Shown here: in pieces, positions 8,648-15,968 of the stretch
Layout of the letters: every line of letters starts with the position of its first letter
Numbering within the stretch: position 1 is the stretch's first letter
DNA from: Streptomyces sp. col6
GTDB lineage: Bacteria; Actinomycetota; Actinomycetes; Streptomycetales; Streptomycetaceae
Assembly (NCBI RefSeq): GCF_008042035.1
Contig: NZ_RDBL01000006.1
Coordinates: 580,820 to 644,819, forward strand
Length of the DNA: 64,000 nt
Direction: 5' to 3'
Notes under the pieces: generated by a model
The model's input: only the letters and a program-made list of their open reading frames with translations
Databases searched by the model: none
Told to the model about the DNA's origin: nothing
Program-made: the position numbers and the translations under genes

Positions 8648-8684
8648 CGTAACGGCCGGAGCCCCCGAGGCCCCGGCCGTTACG
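8648..8684. terminator. bidirectional hairpin after pcrA
   Basis: Perfect 12-bp inverted repeat (CGTAACGGCCGG at 8648-8659 with its complement at 8673-8684) and a 13-base loop, between the convergent pcrA and M23 peptidase genes. No T-run follows, which is common for Streptomyces terminators. Confidence 0.7.
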
Positions 8685-8713
8685 ACGGTCTGTCACGACG
8701 GTCCGTTACGGAT

Positions 8714-10282
8714 TTACGTCGGGTTGACGCCGTGGCTGCGCAGCCACGGCAGCGGGTCGATCGCCGCGCCGCCGCCGGGCCGCACCTCGAAGTGCATGTG
8801 CGGACCGGTCGAGTTCCCGGAGCTGCCGGAGTACGCGATGACGTCGCCGGCCTTGACCGGGCCCGAGCGGATACGGGTGCTGCTGAGGTGGCAGTACCAG
8901 GTCTCCGTGCCGTCGGCCATGGTCACGATCGCCATGTTGCCGTAGGCGCTGTTGTACTGCGTACGGACCGTGCCGTCGGTCGCGGCCATCACCGGCGTGC
9001 CGTACTGGACCGGGAAGTCGATGCCCGTGTGCACGGACATCCAGTTGACGCCCGCCTGGCCGAAGTACGCGCTCAGCCCGTGCTGCTTGACCGGCAGCAC
9101 GTACTTGGGGCGCAGGGCCTCCTTGCGGGCGGCCTCCGCCTCGCGCTTCTTCTTCTCGGCCGCCTGCCGCGCCTTCAGGTCGATGCGTTCCTGGGTGCGG
9201 CTCGCGCGGTCCGCGAAGTTCTCCGCGTCAGCACTGAGGTTGGCCAGTTGGGTGTCCAGCGCGTTGTTGGCCGCGACCGGCTTGACCGTGCCGGGGTCGG
9301 CGGCGGCCATGGTGGTGGTCGCGTCCTTCTTCGCCTCGTCCCCGCCCATGCCGCTCACGGAGGCGGCGGCGATCCCGGCCACGCTCATCACGCAGGCGGA
9401 GGGGACGGCGACGGTGAGGAGTGCGGAACGCTTCGCGGGGGAACGCCTGCGGCTGCGGCCACCGCCGCGGGTGACGGGCCGGCCGGCGGGGCGGTGGGCC
9501 TCGGCCGGGGCGAGATCGGGGTGCTGCTCGTCGGCGTCGTCCGGTTCGGGACGGTCGCCGGTCTCCTCGGCGCTTCCCCCGGCTTCGCCGGCGGTGCGGT
9601 ACGGCTCGTAGGGGTCGTAGTCGTAGGAGCCCGCGTGGTCGTACGCCGCGTAGCTCTCGTACGTCTCCGCCGCCGTGTGCTGTTCGGCTTCGTTCGACGC
9701 GGCCGGGCTTTGCACATTTTGCTCTTCGTGCTCGGGCGTGGCGGCGGTGTTCCAGGCGGTGGCGTCATACACGCCGGTGTCGTACGAGGCGGTGTCGTCG
9801 GACGGCCAGGCGGTCGCGGCGGTCCAGGTGGTGGTGTCCCACTGGCCGGAGGAGTCCGGGGCGCCGCCCTGGGACGGGATACCGGGGGCGTAGCCCTCCG
9901 TCGGCAGCCAGGTCGTGGCGGTGTCGTACTGCGGTGTTCCGTCGTACTGGGTTCCGTCGTACCGCGTCTCGTCGTACCGCGTCTCGTCGTACCGCGTTTC
10001 GTTGTACTGCGGGTGCTGCTGCGCCTGGCCGGCGTAGTCCGGGTAACCGTCGTAGTGGCCGGTCCCGAGGGTGTGGTGCGCGCCCGTGTCCCACTGCGTG
10101 GTGTCGTACGAGCCGCTGTAGTCGGCCTGTCCGCCGGTGTACGGGATGCCGTAGCCGGTGGTGTCGTACGAGGCGTCGTAGGTGCCGGGGAGGGAGCCGA
10201 AGAGCGGGTCACTGTCGAAGCTGTCCGTGGAGTGACCGTCGTATCCGGCATACCCGGCGGCGTGGGGGTGCTGGTCGTTCAC
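8714..10282 (-). CDS. membrane-anchored M23 (LytM-type) metallopeptidase
   Basis: Predicted zinc peptidase of about 522 residues cutting peptidoglycan cross-bridges, or a LytM-type activator of other hydrolases. Residues 1 to about 280 are low complexity, rich in Y, D, T, G and Q, with YDETR/YDGTQ repeats. An Arg/Lys-rich stretch leads into one membrane helix at about 288-312 (ALLTVAVPSACVMSVAGIAA), so the long N-tail should face the cytoplasm. A coiled coil (about 340-395) precedes the C-terminal M23 domain with HTGIDF and HMHFEV zinc motifs intact. GTG at 10282 is chosen for the GAGAGAGAAG ribosome-binding site; an upstream in-frame start at 10384 would overlap the promoter. Confidence 0.85.
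   Translation of the reverse strand: MNDQHPHAAGYAGYDGHSTDSFDSDPLFGSLPGTYDASYDTTGYGIPYTGGQADYSGSYDTTQWDTGAHHTLGTGHYDGYPDYAGQAQQHPQYNETRYDETRYDETRYDGTQYDGTPQYDTATTWLPTEGYAPGIPSQGGAPDSSGQWDTTTWTAATAWPSDDTASYDTGVYDATAWNTAATPEHEEQNVQSPAASNEAEQHTAAETYESYAAYDHAGSYDYDPYEPYRTAGEAGGSAEETGDRPEPDDADEQHPDLAPAEAHRPAGRPVTRGGGRSRRRSPAKRSALLTVAVPSACVMSVAGIAAASVSGMGGDEAKKDATTTMAAADPGTVKPVAANNALDTQLANLSADAENFADRASRTQERIDLKARQAAEKKKREAEAARKEALRPKYVLPVKQHGLSAYFGQAGVNWMSVHTGIDFPVQYGTPVMAATDGTVRTQYNSAYGNMAIVTMADGTETWYCHLSSTRIRSGPVKAGDVIAYSGSSGNSTGPHMHFEVRPGGGAAIDPLPWLRSHGVNPT
9941..10015 (-). repeat. 15-bp tandem repeat inside the M23 peptidase gene
   Basis: Five imperfect copies of a 15-bp unit (central copies GTCGTACCGCGTCTC at 9956, 9971 and, with one change, 9986) encode the pentapeptide series YDETR/YDGTQ in the cytoplasmic tail. 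Copy number changes would keep the frame. Confidence 0.8.
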
Positions 10283-10354
10283 CAACTTCTCTCTCGCCTC
10301 GGCAGCAGGACCAGTCCGGGGCGTGGGGGACCCCGGGGCTAAGCAGTGGCCGCG

Positions 10355-10384
10355 ACTGTACCCGGCGGTATCCGCCGCCGACAA
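10355..10384 (-). promoter_or_regulatory. promoter of the M23 peptidase gene
   Basis: On minus, -35 TTGTCG (10379-10384) and -10 TACAGT (10355-10360) with an 18-base spacer, about 70 bases before the GTG start. This fits a housekeeping-type promoter. Confidence 0.5.
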
Positions 10385-10483
10385 TCTTCGACGGCACCAC
10401 GGGGCTCGGGAAAACGGGCAATCGGCCGTCTTTCGGCGGAGCCCGCACAGACCCTTGGCTCTATGTTCGAAACCTGTTCGGTT

Positions 10484-11320
10484 TCAGGCGACCGATGCCG
10501 GGCCGGTGGCCCCGGGAGCGGGTTCCACCGCGTCCAGCGACTGGCGTACGGCTGCCGCCACCGCCGGGTGCACCGGCAGTGCGAGGTGCCCGATGCCGGT
10601 GACGCGTACGTTCACCGCGTCGAGGTCCGGGTGGTCGACGCAGGCCGCCTCGGCGGGCACGATCACCCGGTCCAGCTCGCTCCAGAAGCTGACGAACCGG
10701 GTACGGCAGCCGGGCGCGGGCAGCCTCAGCTCCTCGATGGGGGCCGATCCCTTGCGCATCTGGCGCACGATGGGCAGCGCGCCGGCCAGCGGGGCGACGG
10801 CCGTGCCGGCGTGCGGCGTGCCCAGCGTGACCAGGGTGCGGACCCGGTGGTCACCGGCCAGTCGCTGCACGTAGTAGCGGGCGATGAGGCCGCCGAGGCT
10901 GTGCCCCACGATGTCGACCCGGTGGTGGCCGGTACGGGCGCAGATCTCCTCGATGTGCCGGTCCAGCAACTCGGCGGCCGTACGAATGTCGCTGGTCAGC
11001 GGGGAGTAGTTGAGCGACTCCAGATGGCGCCAGCCGTGCCGGGCCAGCGAGCGGCGCAGCAGGACGAAGACCGAGCGGTTGTCGATGAAACCGTGCAGAA
11101 AGACGACGGGTGGGCGGTCGGTGCCGGCGGCGGGCGGGATGTCCGTGCGGGGGCCCTCGACGGCGGCGCACCGGGCGGACGGGGTCCTGCCCGGACGCCG
11201 CTCACCGGTGATCCCGGTCGGATACAGCAGGGCGTGCCCGGCGAGCACCACGAGTTCCAGTGCGGTCGCTCTCAGCAGTGCGGTCGGCGGGGAGGGAAAG
11301 GGCAGGCTGGGGGTCCTCAT
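10484..11320 (-). CDS. alpha/beta-hydrolase, lipase/esterase
   Basis: Predicted triacylglycerol lipase or esterase of 278 residues. It has the oxyanion-region HGF (VVFLHGFIDN), nucleophile elbow GHSLGG (VDIVGHSLGGLIARYY), a probable acid Asp in SELDRVI and the catalytic His in GIGHLAL. The N-terminus holds a hydrophobic segment (ALLRATALELVVLAGHALLY) that may be a signal anchor. ATG at 11320 follows GGAGG with good spacing, and upstream in-frame sequence is low-complexity. It resembles the EstA/PGAP1-like lipase group in Streptomyces. The substrate is unknown. Confidence 0.87.
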   Translation of the reverse strand: MRTPSLPFPSPPTALLRATALELVVLAGHALLYPTGITGERRPGRTPSARCAAVEGPRTDIPPAAGTDRPPVVFLHGFIDNRSVFVLLRRSLARHGWRHLESLNYSPLTSDIRTAAELLDRHIEEICARTGHHRVDIVGHSLGGLIARYYVQRLAGDHRVRTLVTLGTPHAGTAVAPLAGALPIVRQMRKGSAPIEELRLPAPGCRTRFVSFWSELDRVIVPAEAACVDHPDLDAVNVRVTGIGHLALPVHPAVAAAVRQSLDAVEPAPGATGPASVA

Positions 11321-11676
11321 GGTCGGCCTCCTGCTCCGGCGTGCCCGGTGCTCCGGTACGCCCGGGTGGGGGAGCCGTGGAGGCCCGCGCGGACGGTGGT
11401 CCGTGCGGCCCGAGACCCGTGTGGTCCGAGGCCCGTGTGAACGGGGCCCGTACCACCGTGCCGTGCGGCTGACGGCGCGGTGATACGGCGACCCGGTGCG
11501 GCTCCCCGGGCGTCCGGCCCCACACGGCGTCTGAGCCGCGGGCCCTGGAACCGGTGCCCGTGAACAATGTCCCATGTGTGATTTCCCCCTCCCGGCTCAC
11601 CGCGAAACGGCGGCTTGCGGGATGCTGTGGATAACGTTCGTTCACATCCCCGGCCCTTCAGGCACGGGAGAGGCAT
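11321..11676. other. intergenic region, divergent
   Basis: About 356 bases between the lipase (minus) and icmB (plus). The half next to the lipase is very GC-rich with short near-repeats of CCCGTGTG and GGTCCGNG. The half next to icmB is less GC-rich and holds a possible -10 TAACGT (11632-11637). I see no gene in it; open frames on minus have coding properties unlike their neighbours. Confidence 0.4.
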
Positions 11677-11688
11677 GTGGAGGCAGTG

Positions 11689-12102
11689 ATGGGTGTGACC
11701 GGTCCGATCCGTGTGGTGGTGGCCAAGCCGGGCCTCGACGGCCATGACCGCGGGGCGAAGGTGATCGCGCGGGCGCTGCGCGACGCCGGTATGGAGGTCA
11801 TCTACACCGGGCTGCACCAGACGCCCGAGCAGATCGTCGACACCGCGATCCAGGAGGACGCCGACGCGATCGGCCTCTCGATCCTCTCCGGCGCCCACAA
11901 CACGCTGTTCGCGAAGGTGATCGAATTGCTGAAGGAGCGCGAGGCGGAGGACATCAAGGTCTTCGGCGGCGGCATCATCCCGGAGGCGGACATCGCCCCG
12001 CTGAAGGAACAGGGCGTCGCGGAGATCTTCACCCCCGGCGCGACGACCACGGCGATCGTCGACTGGGTCAACGCGAACGTCCGGACCCCGGCGGAGGCGT
12101 AG
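11689..12102 (+). CDS. icmB: isobutyryl-CoA mutase small (cobalamin-binding) subunit
   Basis: B12-binding subunit of 137 residues. With a separately encoded large subunit it would interconvert isobutyryl-CoA and n-butyryl-CoA, linking valine catabolism to fatty acid and polyketide precursors. It consists of a single B12-binding Rossmann-like domain with the base-off/His-on motif DGHDRG (Asp17, His19, Gly22), then SILSGAH and GGGIIP. Length and sequence match S. cinnamonensis IcmB as I remember it. ATG at 11689 follows GGAGG; GTG at 11677 is an alternative. No large-subunit gene is adjacent, so the partner (IcmA or another acyl-CoA mutase) must be elsewhere. Confidence 0.9.
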   Translation: MGVTGPIRVVVAKPGLDGHDRGAKVIARALRDAGMEVIYTGLHQTPEQIVDTAIQEDADAIGLSILSGAHNTLFAKVIELLKEREAEDIKVFGGGIIPEADIAPLKEQGVAEIFTPGATTTAIVDWVNANVRTPAEA

Positions 12103-12637
12103 CCGGCCGGGGTCCGGGGCGCTTGCGGGGGCCGGCGCGCCCCGTGGCCGGAAGGCCCCGCGCAACGCGCCTGCGGCCTCCCGCGCTTGAGCGCGGCACG
12201 GCGCTCCCGCAGGGCTCGCACCTGAGCGGTCGGGCCTGCGGCGACCTGCCGCCGCGTGGGCCGACGGGGCCTGCGCCGGCAACCGGCGGGGCACCTCTTG
12301 GCGCCCGCGCCGGGAGCAGCCGCCCTCGCTCAAGGGTCGCCGGCGCCAGGGGGCGGTCACGCCGGGATCGCGCGCGGGCGGTCGGTGCGTGAGCCGCCCG
12401 TGGGCGAGAATCCCGCACCGGACACGGCGGGTCCGCGTGCCGCAGCAAGGCCGCGAGCGGCCGCCCGGAGGCGGGTGGCCCGCGCCAGGCGGTGCGGGCC
12501 GGATACGGCGGGTCCGTAGGTCGCAGCGGGGCTGCGGACGGCGTCGCCGGCGCGGGCGGGCGGTCGGTCGGTACGCGAACGCCCGACCGGGGCGGGAGGC
12601 CACGCACCGGACACGGCGGCCCGTGCGCGGCCCCCGC
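12103..12637. repeat. long GC-rich convergent intergenic region with imperfect direct repeats
   Basis: The 535 bases lie between icmB (plus) and the DUF5691 gene (minus). They are extremely GC-rich. A phrase close to CACCGGACACGGCGG recurs at 12416, 12497 (one change) and 12605. A larger imperfect duplication links about 12375-12435 with about 12555-12623. Open frames exist on both strands only because A/T are scarce; none has a plausible start with a ribosome-binding site or recognisable domain. I see no gene. Confidence 0.55.
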
Positions 12638-14332
12638 TCAGCGCACCGAGGACCCGGACAGCTCGCTGTCCATCGTGGCGCGGAGGCGCAGCGTCGAGAC
12701 CAGGCGTTGGAACGCCTCCGACCAGTAGCCGTTCGCTCCGGGGGAGGCGTCCGCCGGTTCGGCCGGGGTCGTGGTCAGGACCTCCAGGCGGCTCGCCTCC
12801 GACGGGTCGAGGCAGCGTTCGGCGAGGCCCATGACGCCGCTGAAGCTCCACGGGTAACTGCCCGCGTCCCTGGCTATGTCGAGGGCGTCGACGACGGCCC
12901 GCCCGAGCGGCCGTGCCCAGGGGACCGGGCACACCCCCAGCAGCTGGAACGCCTCCGACAGCCCGTGCGCGGCGACGAAGTCGGCCACCCAGACCGCCCG
13001 TTCCGCCGGGGGCAGCACCGCGAGGAGCTTCGCCCGCTCGGCGAGCGAAGCCGTACCGGGGCCGTTCGACGGAGGTGTCGACGGCGGGCCGAGCAGCGCC
13101 CGCGCCCACGCGGCGTCCCGCTGCCGCACGGCCGCCCGGCACCACGCCGCGTGCAGCTCCTCGCCCCAGCCGTCCGCCACCGGCAGCGCCACGATCTCCT
13201 GCGCGCCGCGCCCGCCGAACCGCGCCGGCCAGACGCCGAGCGGGGACGCCTCCACCAACTGGCCCAGCCACCAGGAACGTTCGCCCCGGCCGGACGGCGG
13301 GAGCGCCACCACTCCGTCCCGCTGCATCGCCTCGTCGCACTCGTGCGGCGCCTCCACCGCGACGAACGGCTCGTCGCCGGTGAGCCCGGGGCTCACGCAG
13401 GACAGCGCACGGTCCGCCATCCGCCGGGCGAGCGCCGAACCGGGCAGCGCGGACAGCAACTCGGCGGCCGTCGCCCGCACATTGCGGCTCCGGTCGGCCA
13501 GCGCCTGCTCCAGGAACTCCTCGTCCTCGGCGGACAGCCCGGTGCGCAGCGAGTCGACGAACATCAGCCGGTCCTCGGCCCGTTCCGTCTTCCAGGTGGC
13601 GGCGAGCAGTGCGCGGGCGGCGTCCGCGTCCCGCGCCCGTACGGCCCCGAGCAGGGCGATCCGTTCCGCGAACAGGCCCTCCTCCCAGAGCCGGCGCACC
13701 GCCTCCGGGTCGTCGAGCGAGGGCAGCAGCGCGCTCCCGGACGCGCCGCGCAGCGCGAACTTCCACTCCGGGTTCAGCGCGGCCAGCCAGAGGCCGCGCG
13801 GCCCCGCGAACTCCAGGGTCTGCGGGCGCAGATCGGTCCGGGACCGGGCCGCGTCCAGCAGGGCGGGCAGGGCGGAGTCCGGCGCCCGGTAGCCGTGCTC
13901 ATTGGCGGTGGCCAGCCACTGCGGGATCAGCTCCGTCAGGTCCGGGGCCGAACCCCGCCGGCCGCCGGAACCCGCCGCCCGGTCCGCGAGCAGCTGGGCC
14001 AGCCGGCCACGGGCCGCCTCCGGCAGATGCGGCCGGGGATCCCCGGGCGCCGGTGCCGGGCGTGGGTAAGCGGTGGCGGGCAGCAGCCCCGCCCGGCGCC
14101 GCACGGTGTGCAGCGCGGCGGCGTCCAGCAGTGCGGCGGCCGTGCCGTCGGGACCGGTGCCGGAGGCACCCTCGGGCGGGCGGCGGTCCGTGCCCAGCAG
14201 GGCCGAGGTGACGAGCTCCTCCCACGGCGTGGCCGCGAGCGCGTCGGTGAGCCCGCCGTGCGCGGGTGCCGCGCCCGCCGCCGTGGGCGGGGCGGCTGTC
14301 GGGGTGGCGGGTGGTGTGGTCGTACGGGACAT
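12638..14332 (-). CDS. DUF5691-family protein of the MoxR/SWIM module
   Basis: Protein of 564 residues that I recognise as the DUF5691 protein found with SWIM, MoxR, DUF5682 and VWA genes. It is Leu/Ala/Arg/Glu-rich and looks alpha-helical throughout. Stretches such as LADRSRNVRATAAELLSALPGSALARRMADRALS resemble HEAT-type repeats, so a scaffold or adaptor role is plausible. It has no signal peptide, membrane helix or catalytic motif that I can see, so it should be cytoplasmic. ATG at 14332 has a strong AAGGAGGGG ribosome-binding site. It lies 29 bases after the SWIM gene, and the two probably form one transcript. Function is unknown. Confidence 0.8.
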   Translation of the reverse strand: MSRTTTPPATPTAAPPTAAGAAPAHGGLTDALAATPWEELVTSALLGTDRRPPEGASGTGPDGTAAALLDAAALHTVRRRAGLLPATAYPRPAPAPGDPRPHLPEAARGRLAQLLADRAAGSGGRRGSAPDLTELIPQWLATANEHGYRAPDSALPALLDAARSRTDLRPQTLEFAGPRGLWLAALNPEWKFALRGASGSALLPSLDDPEAVRRLWEEGLFAERIALLGAVRARDADAARALLAATWKTERAEDRLMFVDSLRTGLSAEDEEFLEQALADRSRNVRATAAELLSALPGSALARRMADRALSCVSPGLTGDEPFVAVEAPHECDEAMQRDGVVALPPSGRGERSWWLGQLVEASPLGVWPARFGGRGAQEIVALPVADGWGEELHAAWCRAAVRQRDAAWARALLGPPSTPPSNGPGTASLAERAKLLAVLPPAERAVWVADFVAAHGLSEAFQLLGVCPVPWARPLGRAVVDALDIARDAGSYPWSFSGVMGLAERCLDPSEASRLEVLTTTPAEPADASPGANGYWSEAFQRLVSTLRLRATMDSELSGSSVR

Positions 14333-14361
14333 CGCCCCTCCTTCGGAGCCGGACTACGGAG

Positions 14362-15840
14362 TCAGATGAGCGCGACGGTCTCGATACCGGCGGACCCGGC
14401 GGACCCGGCGGACCCGGCGGACCCGGCGGACCCGGCGGACCCGGCGGGCGCGGCGGGTGCGGACGCGCCCGCGTGGGTCGCAACCGCCGTCGGCGGCCAC
14501 GCCGCCAGCGGGTCGAAGCCCCGGTGTCCGCACTCGCCGAAGACGGTGACCGGCTCGCCGCCCGAGACGGCGACGAGCTTCCAGAGCGCCGGCCGGTTCA
14601 GCGCGGCGGGGGTCACCGGCAGGGCCTCACCGCCCTCCGCGTCGATCAGCTGCCAGCCGTCCGGGGCCGGCACGGGTATGACATCGCGCAGCGTCACCGG
14701 CCAGGACTCCAGCCAGGGATCGTCGCCCAGCGCCCGGCCGTAGGAGCCGATCGCCTCGGTGGCCGTGACCCCCGCCGGGGGCGTAACGGCGGGCTCCGGC
14801 ACGCCGAACCGTTCGCCCAGCTCGGCCCGCAGCTGTCCGGAGCCCGGATGGGGCGTCAGCTCGGCGTCGATCGTGACGCCCACGGGCAGCGCCTGGGCGG
14901 GGGAGCGGCCGGCCGCGCCGAAGGACAGCAACAGCGCCGTGCGGCCCGACTCCTCGCCGTACAGCCAGATGCGGCGGGTGACGATCTTGCCCTCGGGGGT
15001 GTCGTACTGGGCGAGGACCAGCCAGCGGTCGCGGACCGGCGGGCCCTCCGGGGAGGCCGGCAGGCCCACCCGGGTGCGGACCGTGGCCGCCAGCGCGGGC
15101 GGCAGCCGGTCGCGGCCCAGCCACGCCGAGTCCAGCAGATGGAGCAGCGCGCACTCCTCCAGGAGCCGCACCGGCCAGCCGGGGCCGGAGGCCGGGACGG
15201 CGCCCAGCTCCCGCACCCGGCCCGCGAGTCCGGGCGCCTGCGCGTCGACCATGCGGGCCGCCGTCTCCTCCCACATCCCGTACCCCGCCTGCTCGGCCGT
15301 CGCGAGGCCGCCGCGCAGCAGGTCGGTCAGCCGCTGCTCCAACTCCCGCGCACCGCCGCCGATCCGCTCGGCGCGCTTTTCCGCCCGCTTGCGGGCGGCC
15401 TCCGGATCGGCGGGTCCCGCCGCGCCGTCACCCGCGGCGGGCCGCGCCTTCGCCTCCGCGCGGGCGCGGCGGCCGGTCAGCCATTCCCCGGCCCAGTCCG
15501 GCGGCGTCCCGGCGGGCACCGCCGCGTCGTCGGCGGCGCGGAGCAGCAACAGGCCCAGCGCGTGCTTGCACGGGAACTTCCGGCTGGGGCAACTGCACTT
15601 GTACGCGGGGCCGGTGGTGTCGACCACCGTCCGGTACGGCTTGCTTCCGCTCCCCTTGCACAGCCCCCAGACCGCACCCGTCACGTCCCACCCGGTGTCC
15701 GACCAGGAGCCGGCCGCACCGAGCTTGTTCCCCGCCTTGCGTGAGGCGTCGTCAGGAGCCAGGGCCAGTACCTGCTCCACCGTCCAGCGCGCGGCCGAGG
15801 CAGCGGCGCCCAAGGGTTCTCCCCCGTCAGTCAGCAGCAT
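14362..15840 (-). CDS. SWIM zinc-finger protein of the MoxR module
   Basis: Cytoplasmic protein of up to 492 residues. The SWIM zinc finger lies near the N-terminus: Cys82-x-Cys84-x6-Cys91-x-His93 (KCSCPSRKFPCKH). SWIM domains bind zinc and can mediate DNA or protein contacts. The middle is helical, including an ARKRAEKRAERIGGGARELEQ segment. The C-terminus ends in a repetitive Ala-Gly-Ser tail encoded by a 9-bp tandem repeat. E. coli YehQ, encoded with the MoxR-type YehL and VWA protein YehP, is the analogous SWIM protein. The start is uncertain: ATG at 15840 lacks a good ribosome-binding site, and a GTG at the WTVEQVLAL segment is an alternative. Confidence 0.82.
   Translation of the reverse strand: MLLTDGGEPLGAAASAARWTVEQVLALAPDDASRKAGNKLGAAGSWSDTGWDVTGAVWGLCKGSGSKPYRTVVDTTGPAYKCSCPSRKFPCKHALGLLLLRAADDAAVPAGTPPDWAGEWLTGRRARAEAKARPAAGDGAAGPADPEAARKRAEKRAERIGGGARELEQRLTDLLRGGLATAEQAGYGMWEETAARMVDAQAPGLAGRVRELGAVPASGPGWPVRLLEECALLHLLDSAWLGRDRLPPALAATVRTRVGLPASPEGPPVRDRWLVLAQYDTPEGKIVTRRIWLYGEESGRTALLLSFGAAGRSPAQALPVGVTIDAELTPHPGSGQLRAELGERFGVPEPAVTPPAGVTATEAIGSYGRALGDDPWLESWPVTLRDVIPVPAPDGWQLIDAEGGEALPVTPAALNRPALWKLVAVSGGEPVTVFGECGHRGFDPLAAWPPTAVATHAGASAPAAPAGSAGSAGSAGSAGSAGSAGIETVALI
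14392..14445 (-). repeat. 9-bp tandem repeat (six copies) at the 3' end of the SWIM gene
   Basis: Six perfect head-to-tail copies of GGACCCGGC (plus strand) encode a Gly-Ser-Ala repeat near the C-terminus of the SWIM protein. The unit is a multiple of three, so slippage would change tail length without breaking the frame. Confidence 0.9.
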
Positions 15841-15861
15841 GCCAACGACGTTAGGCGGCCC

Positions 15862-15904
15862 CACTGACAATCGCGCTGACCTGCGCAAAGGTCGATTGTC
15901 AGTG
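15862..15904. promoter_or_regulatory. large perfect inverted repeat in the divergent promoter of the MoxR module
   Basis: A perfect 12-bp inverted repeat (CACTGACAATCG at 15862-15873, complement at 15893-15904) has a 19-base spacer. The spacer itself contains ACCT-GCGCAA-AGGT (15879-15892). It sits 22 bases before the SWIM start and 64 bases before the MoxR start. Each arm contains CTGACA, one change from a -35 TTGACA, facing inward, so a protein bound here could control both arms at once. A cruciform or RNA hairpin is the alternative. Confidence 0.6.
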
Positions 15905-15968
15905 CCATGGTGCACGGTGGAAACCACAACCGGCCGACCGATGGGGCGACCGATCCGGAGGGGGATCC

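Noticed and set aside
10283..10440. Possible second ydaO riboswitch before the M23 gene because of CTTAGCCCCGGGG.
   Set aside because: The GGGGTGAATC and CAGCTAACC elements are absent and the leader is too short for the aptamer.
11626..11634. TTATCCACA on minus, an E. coli-type DnaA box.
   Set aside because: A single copy, and not the usual Streptomyces TTGTCCACA box. It is far from any origin gene (dnaA, dnaN), so chance is the simplest explanation.
12068..12607. Arg/Pro-rich open frames on both strands in the icmB-DUF5691 gap.
   Set aside because: No ribosome-binding site, no domain, repeat-like sequence and extreme composition. Treated as non-coding.
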